Positions 8,158 through 16,283 of a stretch of 54,369 nucleotides of DNA are shown in pieces. Where the stretch lies: contig MFSH01000009.1 in the NCBI GenBank assembly GCA_001784875.1, positions 1 through 54,369 on the forward strand, written 5' to 3'. The notes beneath the pieces are model-generated. The model was not told the DNA's origin. It saw only the letters and a list, made by a program, of their open reading frames with translations, and made no database searches. The translations under genes and the position numbers were made by a program. This DNA comes from Candidatus Moranbacteria bacterium RIFOXYB1_FULL_43_19 (lineage in GTDB: Bacteria > Patescibacteriota > Minisyncoccia > Moranbacterales > UBA11712). Position 1 is the first letter of the stretch, and the number at the start of each line of letters is the position of its first letter.

Positions 8158-9459
8158 TCACAATCCATTGGCTTTTTTGTATTCTTTCCATTCTTTGCTT
8201 GACCAATCAGACGGTTTTTCGGTTATCTTTTCTTCTCCGGGATGGGGATATTTGGAAGGGGAGTCGTAGCTCGATTTGAATTCAGATTTTCGGACAAGGT
8301 TTCCGTCCGCTCCATAGACTTCCTGATAGAGAACCGTTTTCATGGCGCCTCCTTCTCCCCGCGAAGTGACGGTTGGGCCGACGAGTTTTGTTTCGCGTCC
8401 GTCATTAGTCCCATAAAAGTCGAAAGTGAGCTGGGTGCCTTCGATATGAGTTTGGATGAGAATATATCCAGGTGTGTCATTCACGAAACGAAGATCAGGA
8501 TTGGGAATATACACGGTCGCATCTGTTCCTTGAGGAGCGTAGTATTGAACCGGGTAGGCGTGATTAGTGCGGGCCGTGATTTTGAGTCCGGCATTGAGGG
8601 CGGCCCGGAAACAGGTCGTGGAAACCTGGCACATTCCTCCACCGTATTCGGGAATGGTTTTATCGACTTTGATGACAAGTTCGGGAAGGTATCCGGTTGA
8701 TTTATCGACCGGGCCAAGAGTTTTGATGAACGAAAATTCATCCCCGGGCTTTATTAGCACGCCGTTGAAACGCCTCGCGCCGACTCCGATATTGTGAATC
8801 CGGTTTTTCGGCGAGCCGCGGAAATTGGAAACGCCCGTCGCGATAAGCTCTTTGATGCCATATTGCGCGACGTCGGAGCTTGAGACCTCTGGCTTCAAGA
8901 CATTCGTTTCAATTTCAATGTCTTTCGCGTAGGGATTTTTTTCAAGTTCCGCGCGGATTTTTTCAACGCTTTTTTCGGGATTGATTTCGGATCCGTTTTT
9001 GCTGACGGCAAAAGCGGAAACTTTCCCTTCCGAAAAAGCGAGTTTCGCGTTTTCGGGGGCGACCCGAGTTTCGTTTTGGGCGTTTTCAAGATATTTTTGG
9101 AGATTTTCTTCGTCGATTGAAAGCCGGGTGGAAATTTTCGTGTGAAAACGGTCCCGGCTTTGGGTCAGAAACCGGAAATAGATCGCGAGCCCGGGTTCGC
9201 TGGTTGGAGAGAAATTGATATTTTCCGCTTCGGAATGATAGCCGGAATTTATTTTGAGCGACGGGCGGATTTTCAGCCACTTCAATAGGCTTTCTTTGTC
9301 AACGGCAAACTTTTGCCCGCTGAAATGAAGATAAATCGGCGAGCCAATCACATCCTGGATTTTATCCACCGAAAAATCGCCGAGGTTGGTTTCCTGGGCG
9401 CGAACTGCAAGCGGCAAGCACAAAAAGAAAATTATGGCAAAAGCTATTTCGCGTTTCAT
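8158..9459 (-). CDS. Exported VanW family protein
   Basis: The protein starts best at MKREIAFAIIFFLCLP (start at 9459; an upstream in-frame Met at 9495 would bury the signal peptide), which is a clear signal peptide ending near RAQE. After about 190 residues of peptidoglycan-binding-like domain comes the VanW domain with GSPKNRIHNI, GVLIKPGDEFSF, GGGMCQVSTT and RTNHAYPVQYY. VanW proteins are cell-envelope proteins of uncertain activity found in vancomycin resistance clusters and widely elsewhere. It is flanked by tRNAs and the purine operon, so context adds little. About 433 aa, complete. Confidence 0.88.
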   Translation of the reverse strand: MKREIAFAIIFFLCLPLAVRAQETNLGDFSVDKIQDVIGSPIYLHFSGQKFAVDKESLLKWLKIRPSLKINSGYHSEAENINFSPTSEPGLAIYFRFLTQSRDRFHTKISTRLSIDEENLQKYLENAQNETRVAPENAKLAFSEGKVSAFAVSKNGSEINPEKSVEKIRAELEKNPYAKDIEIETNVLKPEVSSSDVAQYGIKELIATGVSNFRGSPKNRIHNIGVGARRFNGVLIKPGDEFSFIKTLGPVDKSTGYLPELVIKVDKTIPEYGGGMCQVSTTCFRAALNAGLKITARTNHAYPVQYYAPQGTDATVYIPNPDLRFVNDTPGYILIQTHIEGTQLTFDFYGTNDGRETKLVGPTVTSRGEGGAMKTVLYQEVYGADGNLVRKSEFKSSYDSPSKYPHPGEEKITEKPSDWSSKEWKEYKKANGL

Positions 9460-9644
9460 TGTATTTAGAATACTGGAAAATCTATGTTTATACAAGGTAT
9501 TACGAAAAAATCAGCGCGAAATTTTTGCAACCCCGGCACCAATTCCGTCTATGCTTGAAAGCGAGAATATTATTTTGTGAGCGAAACGGCTTCGCCTTCA
9601 GCTATTATTATTTTTCAGGACGGTGTCTGAATTAGTAAGGGGCA

Positions 9645-9711
9645 AGAAAAAAAAGCCGCAGGCCGGTCCGAAACGGAGAACGCGCGGCGTTCCGTCGGGA
9701 CCAGCCTGGGC
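9645..9711 (-). terminator. Long intrinsic terminator of the purBEC operon
   Basis: Just after the purC stop the minus strand forms a long imperfect hairpin whose arms include CAGGCTGGTCC and GGACCGGCCTG, followed by eight T residues. Confidence 0.85.
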
Positions 9712-9717
9712 TGTGAA

Positions 9718-10926
9718 TCAATTTGACTGCGGGATGCGGTTGCCGATCCGCAGACGTGCCCTTAAATTGCGGGCACCAGTTTCCCGAACAGCCGCTTCTG
9801 GGAGAATTACACGCTGACTGGCGGACTTATCATAACCGCCGGAGAGTGTGCGTTTGCTTTCCAGCCGGAAGTATTCCTTGCAAAGATAGTTCTCCAGGAA
9901 AACCTTGGCCAGATCTCTTGCGCCTGAGGCAATCAGTTCTCGGCCTCTTTTCGTGTCTTCCAGATCCCTGTAGCGGCCATCCTCAGTCCCGCCGTATTCG
10001 TCTCCCAGCCGGATAATGCCGGTCTGGGCGTTAATTTTGGCGAATTCGCAGAACATTCCGAGGTCGAACATGGGCATCTGTTCCCAAGACCTGATCGGTA
10101 GATCCCCGGCCAGGCAAAGTTCGTTGAAAAGCAGTGCCGTTGACTCTTCAGACCACTTTCTCCTGCCCGGAACCGGCTGGGGGCTAAAGATGGGCAGGCC
10201 CGCTTCAAACTGTCCGAATTCCATCTTCTGGTCCGGACGGTCCAAGCCGCACTGTCTGGCGACTTTCCGGTTAAGCAGATGGAGAAGGACGCTCATCCCG
10301 TAGATATAGTTGGCGACATGTCCGTTGCCAACAATCTGGAAGAATTCCTCCAGGGTGATGGGCTTATCCTTCTGGCCCGGGGGCGCTTTAGTGGTCGGAG
10401 TGAAAAACGGACGGGGGAGCGGATCGCCTAATTTAATGCCTTTGGGAACGTCCTGTCCGCAAATTACGTCGCCCTTTTGGGACTTGTCGACCATCGAACC
10501 TTCGGCTCCCGTTCTAACAATGTTTTCCACCGGAAAGATCTTATCAGCAGGCAACTTAACGCTGCAGCGGTTGTATAACTCTTCCGGAATCACGCTGCGA
10601 TAATGATCCTTGGGAATGTAATCGGTAGCGATGAGCAGGGTTGCGAGTGCTCGGCCCCATTCCTCAAAGCTGGCTGCAATGATTCCCTTGCCTTGGTAAT
10701 AGGCCTTGATGAGATGTCTGCCGATCCGGATGAAATGCCGCTGGTCATACGCCCCGGTTGAATCAGTGATTCCAAAAAGGAGATGCGAGTCGGGCAAGAT
10801 GAATCCGCGCCTGACTTTTCTTTTTCCGGGCATTTTTTTCAGCCCCGGAATTTCAATATCCAGGACGGCCGATTCATTCAGTGGGTTGTAGGGAGTACCG
10901 TCTGTCCGTAGAAAAATAGGGATCAT
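9718..10926 (-). CDS. purC: SAICAR synthetase-like protein (divergent PurC)
   Basis: PurC ligates aspartate to CAIR with ATP to give SAICAR. Recognisable PurC elements are PDSHLLFGITD, VENIVRTGAEGS, the hallmark GDPLPRPFFTPTTKAP (about residues 180-195), and IIRLGDEYGGTEDGRYRD near the aspartate-rich site. At 402 aa it is longer than typical bacterial PurC (about 240-300 aa), and many positions differ from the consensus. The ATG has an excellent Shine-Dalgarno (AAGGAGG) 7 nt upstream. It is the last gene of a purB-purE-purC run with about 50-nt spacers. A related ATP-dependent ligase with another substrate is possible. Confidence 0.78.
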   Translation of the reverse strand: MIPIFLRTDGTPYNPLNESAVLDIEIPGLKKMPGKRKVRRGFILPDSHLLFGITDSTGAYDQRHFIRIGRHLIKAYYQGKGIIAASFEEWGRALATLLIATDYIPKDHYRSVIPEELYNRCSVKLPADKIFPVENIVRTGAEGSMVDKSQKGDVICGQDVPKGIKLGDPLPRPFFTPTTKAPPGQKDKPITLEEFFQIVGNGHVANYIYGMSVLLHLLNRKVARQCGLDRPDQKMEFGQFEAGLPIFSPQPVPGRRKWSEESTALLFNELCLAGDLPIRSWEQMPMFDLGMFCEFAKINAQTGIIRLGDEYGGTEDGRYRDLEDTKRGRELIASGARDLAKVFLENYLCKEYFRLESKRTLSGGYDKSASQRVILPEAAVRETGARNLRARLRIGNRIPQSN

Positions 10927-10976
10927 GAATTTCCTCCTTCAGAATTTTCTCCCGGCTTTCGCGCGGGAGTTGGGGT

Positions 10977-11498
10977 TTATTTTTTCTTTTCGATGGCGGC
11001 CATAGCCTCGTCGAGGCTTACAGAATAATACTCCTTTGGTTGGGGGAGAGTAATTTGCGGAAGTTCTCCCTTGGTCGCGAAAAAACAGGCACGGTGAAAT
11101 CCGTGCGATCCCACGTAATCGTCGAAGATGATCTGGTTATTGGGGACTTGGGTTATGCTCTTAATGGCCGCAGCGGTGTTTTCCGGGTTTTCATGAGAGA
11201 AGGCGACGCCCACGACCACGATATGGTCGTTTTCCAATGTGTAGCGCAGATAAGCGTCGCACATACCCGTAAGATGATTAGCCATACCTGCACCGGCGAT
11301 GAGCACATCAATGTAATTGTATTTGCTCCAAGCCGTGAGCTGCTGGAGCACTACCGATGTGTTGCGGTGAATGCTGGCGACCAGAAAGACAGGAACTTCA
11401 ATCAACTTTTCCTGCACCGCTTTTTGGAGATAGCGCAGTCCATTTAGGCATTGCGGCAGGTCGCTTGTCGATCCGATTATAATTCCGATTCTCCGCAT
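10977..11498 (-). CDS. purE: AIR carboxylase / N5-CAIR mutase-like protein (divergent PurE)
   Basis: PurE interconverts N5-CAIR or AIR/CO2 and CAIR. The sequence has the PurE order GIIIGSTSD (phosphate site), VASIHRNT (matching the usual SAHRTP catalytic histidine region), and LIAGAGMANHLTGM (matching GAGGAAHLPGM). The start is set at the ATG at 11498 because GGAGG lies 8 nt before it; an upstream in-frame ATG at 11513 overlaps that Shine-Dalgarno. The protein is about 173 aa, close to the family norm. It lies between purB and purC, so three consecutive pathway steps are adjacent. Confidence 0.78.
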   Translation of the reverse strand: MRRIGIIIGSTSDLPQCLNGLRYLQKAVQEKLIEVPVFLVASIHRNTSVVLQQLTAWSKYNYIDVLIAGAGMANHLTGMCDAYLRYTLENDHIVVVGVAFSHENPENTAAAIKSITQVPNNQIIFDDYVGSHGFHRACFFATKGELPQITLPQPKEYYSVSLDEAMAAIEKKK

Positions 11499-11546
11499 AA
11501 GTTTTTCCTCCATTTTTCAGCCCGCTTCGCGCGGGGCGGTTGCGAG

Positions 11547-12908
11547 TTATTCGGGCATCTGGTAAACTGGTATTTTTTTCTGTTTGAACCCAAAGCGCCC
11601 AAAGATTTCATTGATATGCTTCAGGCTGTCCGCGGGATTGAAACAGTTGTCCAGTTCTTCAGCCGTCACAAGTTGCCTGATCACAGGGTTTGCATAGACC
11701 AGGTCGCGGAAATTTTTTCCGTCGGGCATGACGAAGGGGCCGAATTCCATGGACATGCACAGGCCCTCGAGGATCTCATAAGCCGTCTTGCGGGTCATTC
11801 CCTTTTCGGTCATTTTCATCATTACCCGCTGGCCGAAAACCATTCCGCCGGTCTTCCAAAGATTGCGCGTCATCTGTTTTGGGAAGACCTCCAGCTTATC
11901 CATAACGCCGGCAAAACGGTTCAGCATGAAGTCGACAATGGTGCAAAGGTCGGGCAGATATATCCTCTCGGCAGATGAGTTTTCCAGAGTTCTCTCGCCC
12001 CAGACCACCTCGCATTCAAGGGCGGGAATAATATACCCTCTGGAAATCCTGGCGAGACCACAGGTATTTTCACTTTTGATCGGATTTTTCAGGAAACTTT
12101 TCCAAGGCATGGCTGACGAGCCGCTGGCGCCGGGTTTTGCCCGTTCGCGTACTTCTGCGACGTCAGTCCCGGCCAGGTGGCGAATTTCGGTCGCAAAGCG
12201 ATCGAGTGAATTTGCGACCCCGACCAGCGTCATCGCGTAATGAGCCAAAAAATCCCGGCTGATAATCTGCGTCGAAATTTTTGCCGGCCGAAGACCCAGA
12301 AATTTACAGGCCGTTTCTTCGACAACCGGCGGCAGGGGATAAGTGCCTACCGCACCCGATAACTTGCCGACGGCGATTTCTTTGCGGACGTATTTCAGTC
12401 GGGCAATATGGCGGTCCAGAACGTCAACCCATCCGAGCAACTTGAGGCCAAAAGATGTGGGCTCGGCATGGATATTATGCGTTCTGGCAACCATAACGGT
12501 AAAACGATGCTCGTCGGCGCGTCTTCGAAGGGCTGATCTCAGTTTCGAGAGGCCTTCCAGAATAATCGCGATACTTTTCTGAATCGCTAGCGCCAGGGAC
12601 GTGTCCTCGACGCAGTAGGACGTGAGACCGACGTGAAAAAATGCCCTTACAAATTCCTCGAGCCGTTCCACGACCGCGTCAACGAAAGCGATCAAATCAT
12701 GGTCCTTTACTTTTTCGTATTCCGCGGCGACTACAAGAATTTCCTCGGTTATTTCCACCTTGCGTGCCGCTTCATACGCTCCAGTCGGTGCCATTCCAAG
12801 TTGTTCTTTTGCCCAAAGGGCGGCGAGCTCCACTTGCATCCACATAGTCTTGATTGAGAGCTCTGACCACAACATGCCCATTCTTTCTCGAGTGTATCTT
12901 TCAATCAT
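11547..12908 (-). CDS. purB: Adenylosuccinate lyase-like protein (divergent PurB)
   Basis: This 453-aa protein belongs to the fumarase/aspartase superfamily and is closest to PurB, which releases fumarate from SAICAR and adenylosuccinate. Matching segments are TSYCVEDTSLAL, ARTHNIHAEPTSFGLK (catalytic His loop) and GASGSSAMPWKS, which carries the catalytic serine of the signature loop. The signature is unusual: AMPHKRNP of the family reads AMPWKSFLKNP here, so the histidine is replaced by tryptophan with a small insertion. It is the first gene of the purBEC run; GAGG lies about 10 nt before the ATG. Substrate may be shifted from the canonical one. Confidence 0.8.
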   Translation of the reverse strand: MIERYTRERMGMLWSELSIKTMWMQVELAALWAKEQLGMAPTGAYEAARKVEITEEILVVAAEYEKVKDHDLIAFVDAVVERLEEFVRAFFHVGLTSYCVEDTSLALAIQKSIAIILEGLSKLRSALRRRADEHRFTVMVARTHNIHAEPTSFGLKLLGWVDVLDRHIARLKYVRKEIAVGKLSGAVGTYPLPPVVEETACKFLGLRPAKISTQIISRDFLAHYAMTLVGVANSLDRFATEIRHLAGTDVAEVRERAKPGASGSSAMPWKSFLKNPIKSENTCGLARISRGYIIPALECEVVWGERTLENSSAERIYLPDLCTIVDFMLNRFAGVMDKLEVFPKQMTRNLWKTGGMVFGQRVMMKMTEKGMTRKTAYEILEGLCMSMEFGPFVMPDGKNFRDLVYANPVIRQLVTAEELDNCFNPADSLKHINEIFGRFGFKQKKIPVYQMPE

Positions 12909-12986
12909 TTCATTAACCTCGCCTCAGTGTATTTTTCAATTATATCCGAAAACGGCTTTTCCCGTGTTGTATAGATTTTTAAGGTT

Positions 12987-13050
12987 CAAAAACACAAAAA
13001 CCAAGTCCTCCCTTGTCTCTCACCTAGAAACAGGTGAGGGATGAACTTGG
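12987..13050 (-). terminator. Terminator or attenuator in the purB leader
   Basis: On the minus strand a 50-nt stem-loop (13050-13001), with outer arms CCAAGT/ACTTGG and an inner stem CTCACCT/AGGTGAG, is followed by TTTTTGTGTTTTT. It lies about 80-140 nt before purB. It could finish Hsp20 read-through or attenuate purBEC. A further small hairpin (13073-13054, CCGT/ACGG arms) precedes it. Confidence 0.6.
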
Positions 13051-13111
13051 CCCTCCGTGCTCTCAATCTACGGAAAAACTCGCAAAAAGGCAAATATTCA
13101 TCGACAATCGG

Positions 13112-13151
13112 TTATTTTACATATTATGCTATAGCATAATATGTAAAATAA
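13112..13151. repeat. Perfect 40-nt palindrome
   Basis: The sequence is exactly self-complementary about the point between 13131 and 13132 (core TATGCTATAGCATA, outer arms TTATTTTACA). It is AT-rich and followed on the + side by TTTTT. It may be an operator or a hairpin between hsp20 and purB. Confidence 0.8.
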
Positions 13152-13179
13152 TTTTTATAGCAACGTGTCATAAAAAATA

Positions 13180-13212
13180 GAAAAAAACGATCCCGCAGAG
13201 CAGGACCGTTTT
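13180..13212 (-). terminator. Terminator of hsp20
   Basis: Minus-strand hairpin ACGGTCCTGC/GCGGGATCGT is followed by seven T residues, about 20 nt after the hsp20 stop. Confidence 0.8.
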
Positions 13213-13234
13213 GCAAATTAAACAGATAATTTTT

Positions 13235-13789
13235 CTAAAACCCTCTCACCTGAATCTTTTTCGACTTTGTGGTGTCGGCCTTAGGGAGGCGGATGGTAAG
13301 AATCCCGTTTTTCATGGCTGCTTCGGCCTTGTCAGCCAAAACTTCGACCGGCAGAATAACCGAGCGGGAAAATGTCCCCCAGTAGCATTCCTGGTAATAG
13401 TAATTTTCTCCCTCAACCTTTTCTTCATTTTTGCGGTCGCCGCGGATGGTCACCATATCGTTATTGATCGAAACATCGAGGTCTTCCGGTTTCACGCCGG
13501 CGATGGTTGATTTAATGACAATATCATTATCGGTCTGATAGACGTCAATCGTAAGCTGGCCTTCAGAGTCTCCGGCCCAATTTTCTTCCTGCTCGGCGGG
13601 AGGTTCCGCTTCTTGAGTCGTCGGTTCGATCGAATAGTCTTCCTGCGGAGCGGTTTGCGACTGGATATTGGTCCCTCCATAGGAAACCTGGGAAGTGGAA
13701 CCGCCATATCCGTAAGAAGTCTGTCCCTGTTCTTCCGGAATCTTTCTGGCGCCAGTCAACCTTTCAAAAAATGATCGTTTTTCTTTCAT
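13235..13789 (-). CDS. Small heat shock protein Hsp20
   Basis: An ATP-independent holdase chaperone. The alpha-crystallin domain spans about residues 80-184 (LTIDVYQTDNDIVIKSTIAGVK, GENYYYQECYWGTFSR, NGILTIRLPK). The first 75 residues are low-complexity and rich in Gln, Ser, Gly and Tyr, then acidic, which is long for the family. A consensus-like promoter precedes it and a good terminator follows, so it is monocistronic. Confidence 0.93.
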   Translation of the reverse strand: MKEKRSFFERLTGARKIPEEQGQTSYGYGGSTSQVSYGGTNIQSQTAPQEDYSIEPTTQEAEPPAEQEENWAGDSEGQLTIDVYQTDNDIVIKSTIAGVKPEDLDVSINNDMVTIRGDRKNEEKVEGENYYYQECYWGTFSRSVILPVEVLADKAEAAMKNGILTIRLPKADTTKSKKIQVRGF

Positions 13790-13836
13790 ATTTTTGAGCC
13801 GTGATTATGAATAAAAAAAGTATTTCCTATGAATAG

Positions 13837-13865
13837 AGTATAAATCCTTTTTCTATTTTAATCAA
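13837..13865 (-). promoter_or_regulatory. Sigma70-type promoter of hsp20
   Basis: On the minus strand TTGATT (13865-13860) and TATACT (13842-13837) are separated by 17 nt, about 48 nt upstream of the hsp20 start. Confidence 0.65.
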
Positions 13866-13967
13866 GCCCGGTAGCACAACCGGACAGAAAAAAATGGAAC
13901 TTGACAAGCTGACTCAAAAAATACATGTTACATTTTTTTAGTCTCTTGTCCGGTTGTGCTACCGGGC
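13866..13967. repeat. CCCGGTAG-type inverted repeat element, copy 1
   Basis: Two perfect 21-nt inverted arms (13866-13886 and 13947-13967, GCCCGGTAGCACAAC at the outer end) enclose 60 nt of AT-rich DNA. The right end overlaps the 3' end of the PrsW-like gene and supplies its last Arg codon and TAG stop. The left end abuts the hsp20 -35 box. Confidence 0.85.
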
Positions 13968-14570
13968 GAGTTTTCGGAAATTGAAGGCGATTATGACGAA
14001 ACTGACCAAAAAGGTTATCCCTAAAACAATTTCAACGAGCCAATTCGTGAAATCTCCTTTCTGAATAATGAGAAAATTGAAGAGAAGATGAATGAGGATG
14101 GGAAAAATAATTGTCCGCAGGGCTTGAAATTTTGCTTTTTCTTCCCGGCTGGCGATGAGAACTGAAATAAGAAGATAGGTTAGTATATGGAGCAAGACGA
14201 GAGCTGAAAGTGAAAAAAAAGTGTTTCCATCGAGACTCCCGATTTCCCAAATTCTCTTTCCGTTGGTGAGAAGAACAAGATATGTTTCCGCTCCGCCAAA
14301 AAATATTCCGGCGATGAGCGAAGCCGAAACAAATTTGAAACGATTGAGCCCCAAGTATCGGCGCAAAACAAAAACTGCAGAAAAATATTTGAAGCTTTCT
14401 TCGATGATGGCCGCTGCGACAAGGAAAAAGCCAAGATGAGTGTAAACATCCAAAACGACTTCTCTTCCAGAAAAAATATTTATGGCGGCGGCCAGAAATT
14501 GTTCAGCGACAACAGACACCAAAGCCGTCAGGATTCCGGCGAGCGGTCCGCCAAGAAGAATATATGGCAA
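13959..14570 (-). CDS. PrsW-like intramembrane protease
   Basis: This 203-aa protein is predicted to have about six membrane segments. Conserved residues are AIIEESFKYFSA (EExxK motif), FFGGAETYLV and later histidines in LLHILTYL and ILIHLLFNF, the pattern of PrsW/CAAX-related intramembrane metalloproteases. PrsW cleaves anti-sigma factors in Bacillus; the substrate here is unknown. The stop codon lies inside an inverted repeat element. The start at 14570 lacks an obvious Shine-Dalgarno. Confidence 0.78.
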   Translation of the reverse strand: MPYILLGGPLAGILTALVSVVAEQFLAAAINIFSGREVVLDVYTHLGFFLVAAAIIEESFKYFSAVFVLRRYLGLNRFKFVSASLIAGIFFGGAETYLVLLTNGKRIWEIGSLDGNTFFSLSALVLLHILTYLLISVLIASREEKAKFQALRTIIFPILIHLLFNFLIIQKGDFTNWLVEIVLGITFLVSFVIIAFNFRKLAR

Positions 14571-14611
14571 TGTCTTGAAATTAGAAATTAGTAACTGGTA
14601 ATCGGGATATC

Positions 14612-14637
14612 CAAATTACAAATTACAAATTACAAAT
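14612..14637. repeat. Short tandem AAATTAC word repeat
   Basis: About four copies of AAATTAC in tandem fill the gap between tsaD and the PrsW-like gene and run into the tsaD stop. It is one of several word-repeat spacers in the window. Confidence 0.7.
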
Positions 14638-15746
14638 TACGACAACTTCAGGCTAGCATCAGCTTCCATTTTTTTCCAGTTGTCGCGAAATATTTTTTTA
14701 TTTTTTACTGATCGGAATTTGAAATGTCCGGCAACGGCGATCATAGCGGCGTTGTCGAGGGAGTATTTTGTATCCGGTAGTTGGTATTTGGTATCTGGTA
14801 TTTCGTTTTTTATTTTTTTTCTAAGTTGCTTGCGAAGTTCCTTGTTGGCCGAGACTCCTCCGCCCAGCAGTATTGTTTTTGGCTTGAATTTTTTGGCAGC
14901 GCTAAGAGTTTTGTGGAGGAGAACATCAATAACTGCTTGCTGAAACTCAGCGCAAATTTCACCTGTTAATCTTTTACTTCTCAGTATCTTCGGGTTATCG
15001 CGGACGGTGTAAAGGAGCGCTGTTTTGAGTCCAGAGAAAGAGAAATTGAAGTTGGGAGAATTGAGCATGGGACGGGGAAGCCGGTATTTTGTATCTTGTA
15101 TTTTGTATCTAGTTTTTTGTTTTTTATATTTTTCAGCTAGTGAGGAAACTTCTGGCCCGCCAGGATATCCCAATCCCAAAATTTTCGCTGCTTTGTCAAA
15201 AGCTTCCCCGGCAGCGTCATCGAGCGTCTGTCCTATGATATTGAAATTCATATGTTTTTTCATCAAAATGAGTTCTGTATGCCCACCCGATACGATTAAA
15301 GCTAGAATTGGGAATTCTATGCTGGAATTTTGATTTTTGAATTTTGATTTTTGAATTTGTTTGGAAATTGCGCCAATGAAATTGGCGTAAACGTGTCCCG
15401 CAATATGATTTGCCCCAACCAGGGGTTTTTGCCAGGCATAAGCCAAAGCTTTGGCGGCATTTGTCCCAATGAGAAGCGCCGGAATGAGTCCCGGTCCCTC
15501 CGTCACGGCAATGAGATCAATGTCTTTTCGCCTTATTTTATTTTTTGCGATGATCTTTTTAAGAAGAATCGGCAAGTTTTTGAGGTGTTCTCTGGCCGCG
15601 AGATTGGGCACTACTCCTCCAAAAGGGGAGTGGATTTTCGTTTGCGAAGAAATATATTCATCAACGGCAAAAAAAACACCTTTTTTTGCCTTTACGAGAG
15701 CAACGGCCGTCTCATCGCAAGATGTCTCAATGGCGAGAATTTGCAT
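14637..15746 (-). CDS. tsaD: tRNA N6-threonylcarbamoyladenosine synthase subunit TsaD
   Basis: TsaD transfers threonylcarbamoyl to A37 of ANN-decoding tRNAs. The sequence begins MQILAIETSCDE, the family N-terminus, so 15746 is used instead of an in-frame Met 7 codons upstream. Metal ligands H114 and H118 lie in NHIAGHVYANF, and SGGHTE, DDAAGEAFDK, GGPEV and GGGVSANKELR follow in order. Three non-conserved insertions are encoded by word repeats of the kind found between genes: around 15325-15358 (IQKSKFKNQNSS), 15081-15120 (TRYKIQDTKYR) and 14764-14805 (IPDTKYQLPDTKYS). All are in frame, so the protein should still be functional. Confidence 0.93.
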   Translation of the reverse strand: MQILAIETSCDETAVALVKAKKGVFFAVDEYISSQTKIHSPFGGVVPNLAAREHLKNLPILLKKIIAKNKIRRKDIDLIAVTEGPGLIPALLIGTNAAKALAYAWQKPLVGANHIAGHVYANFIGAISKQIQKSKFKNQNSSIEFPILALIVSGGHTELILMKKHMNFNIIGQTLDDAAGEAFDKAAKILGLGYPGGPEVSSLAEKYKKQKTRYKIQDTKYRLPRPMLNSPNFNFSFSGLKTALLYTVRDNPKILRSKRLTGEICAEFQQAVIDVLLHKTLSAAKKFKPKTILLGGGVSANKELRKQLRKKIKNEIPDTKYQLPDTKYSLDNAAMIAVAGHFKFRSVKNKKIFRDNWKKMEADASLKLS

Positions 15747-15789
15747 ATAGTTTAGTATAACCAACATTCAATATAAGGGAAACCCTGTG

Positions 15790-15839
15790 AAGTCCGGCTT
15801 TGAGGAATCCCGACCTGACATCGGGGGGAAGCCGGACTT
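15790..15839. repeat. Palindromic element, intergenic copy of the one in ligA
   Basis: A 50-nt imperfect palindrome has outer arms AAGTCCGGCTT/AAGCCGGACTT. Its core (15796-15833) matches, on the opposite strand, the segment inside ligA at 42643-42684: GGCTTTGAGGAA, YCCCGA, a 7-nt loop and TCGGGGGGA are shared. Confidence 0.75.
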
Positions 15840-15851
15840 TGGAAAGGATAC

Positions 15852-15885
15852 AAAAAATTCCACCATATTATGGCGGAATTTTTTG
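15852..15885. terminator. Terminator of the HU gene
   Basis: Stem AATTCCGCCAT/ATGGTGGAATT on the minus strand is followed by T6, 20 nt after the HU stop; it can act in both directions. Confidence 0.8.
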
Positions 15886-15907
15886 GTTCTGAAAGATACA
15901 GGAATTA

Positions 15908-16180
15908 TTACTTCATCACCGCATCCTTGAGCTTCTTGAGAACTCGAGCCTTGAGAACAGTCTTGGCCGGAATGCTGATAGATTCTCCGGTCATTGGATT
16001 GCGTCCCATCCGAGCAGCTCGGTGCTTTTTCTCGATCTTTACAACGCCCGGAATTTCAACTGCCTCTTTTGTGACAGTGCTTTTTACAACTTCCGTCATT
16101 GTCTCAAGGACTGTGATAACGTCCTTTTTAGCCATCTCGGTTTTTGCCACGATGGCTTCCACAAGCTCTTTCTTTTTCAT
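15908..16180 (-). CDS. HU/IHF family nucleoid protein
   Basis: This is a 90-aa histone-like DNA-binding protein. The N-terminal helices (MKKKELVEAIVAKTEMAKKD) and the beta-arm signature (EIPGVVKIEKKHRAARMGRNPMTGE, followed by IPAKTVLKARVLKKLKDAV) are typical of HU, which binds and bends DNA as a dimer. It is monocistronic with its own terminator. Confidence 0.95.
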   Translation of the reverse strand: MKKKELVEAIVAKTEMAKKDVITVLETMTEVVKSTVTKEAVEIPGVVKIEKKHRAARMGRNPMTGESISIPAKTVLKARVLKKLKDAVMK

Positions 16181-16283
16181 GTGGTTTTCGTATTAATTAT
16201 AATTTTCGAAGTTCGACTTTCAAATACTATCAGAATATTGGGATTTTTGCAATATTTTGTCAAGAGAGAAGAAAAAATCGTTG

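Noticed and set aside
7654-8279. Short + strand ORFs with GIEPRF/GIEPATV-like peptides
   Set aside because: They are translations through the complement of tRNA genes and are not proteins.
12987-13111. Known purine or PRPP riboswitch upstream of purB
   Set aside because: I could not find the conserved core of either class; only a terminator-like hairpin is supported.
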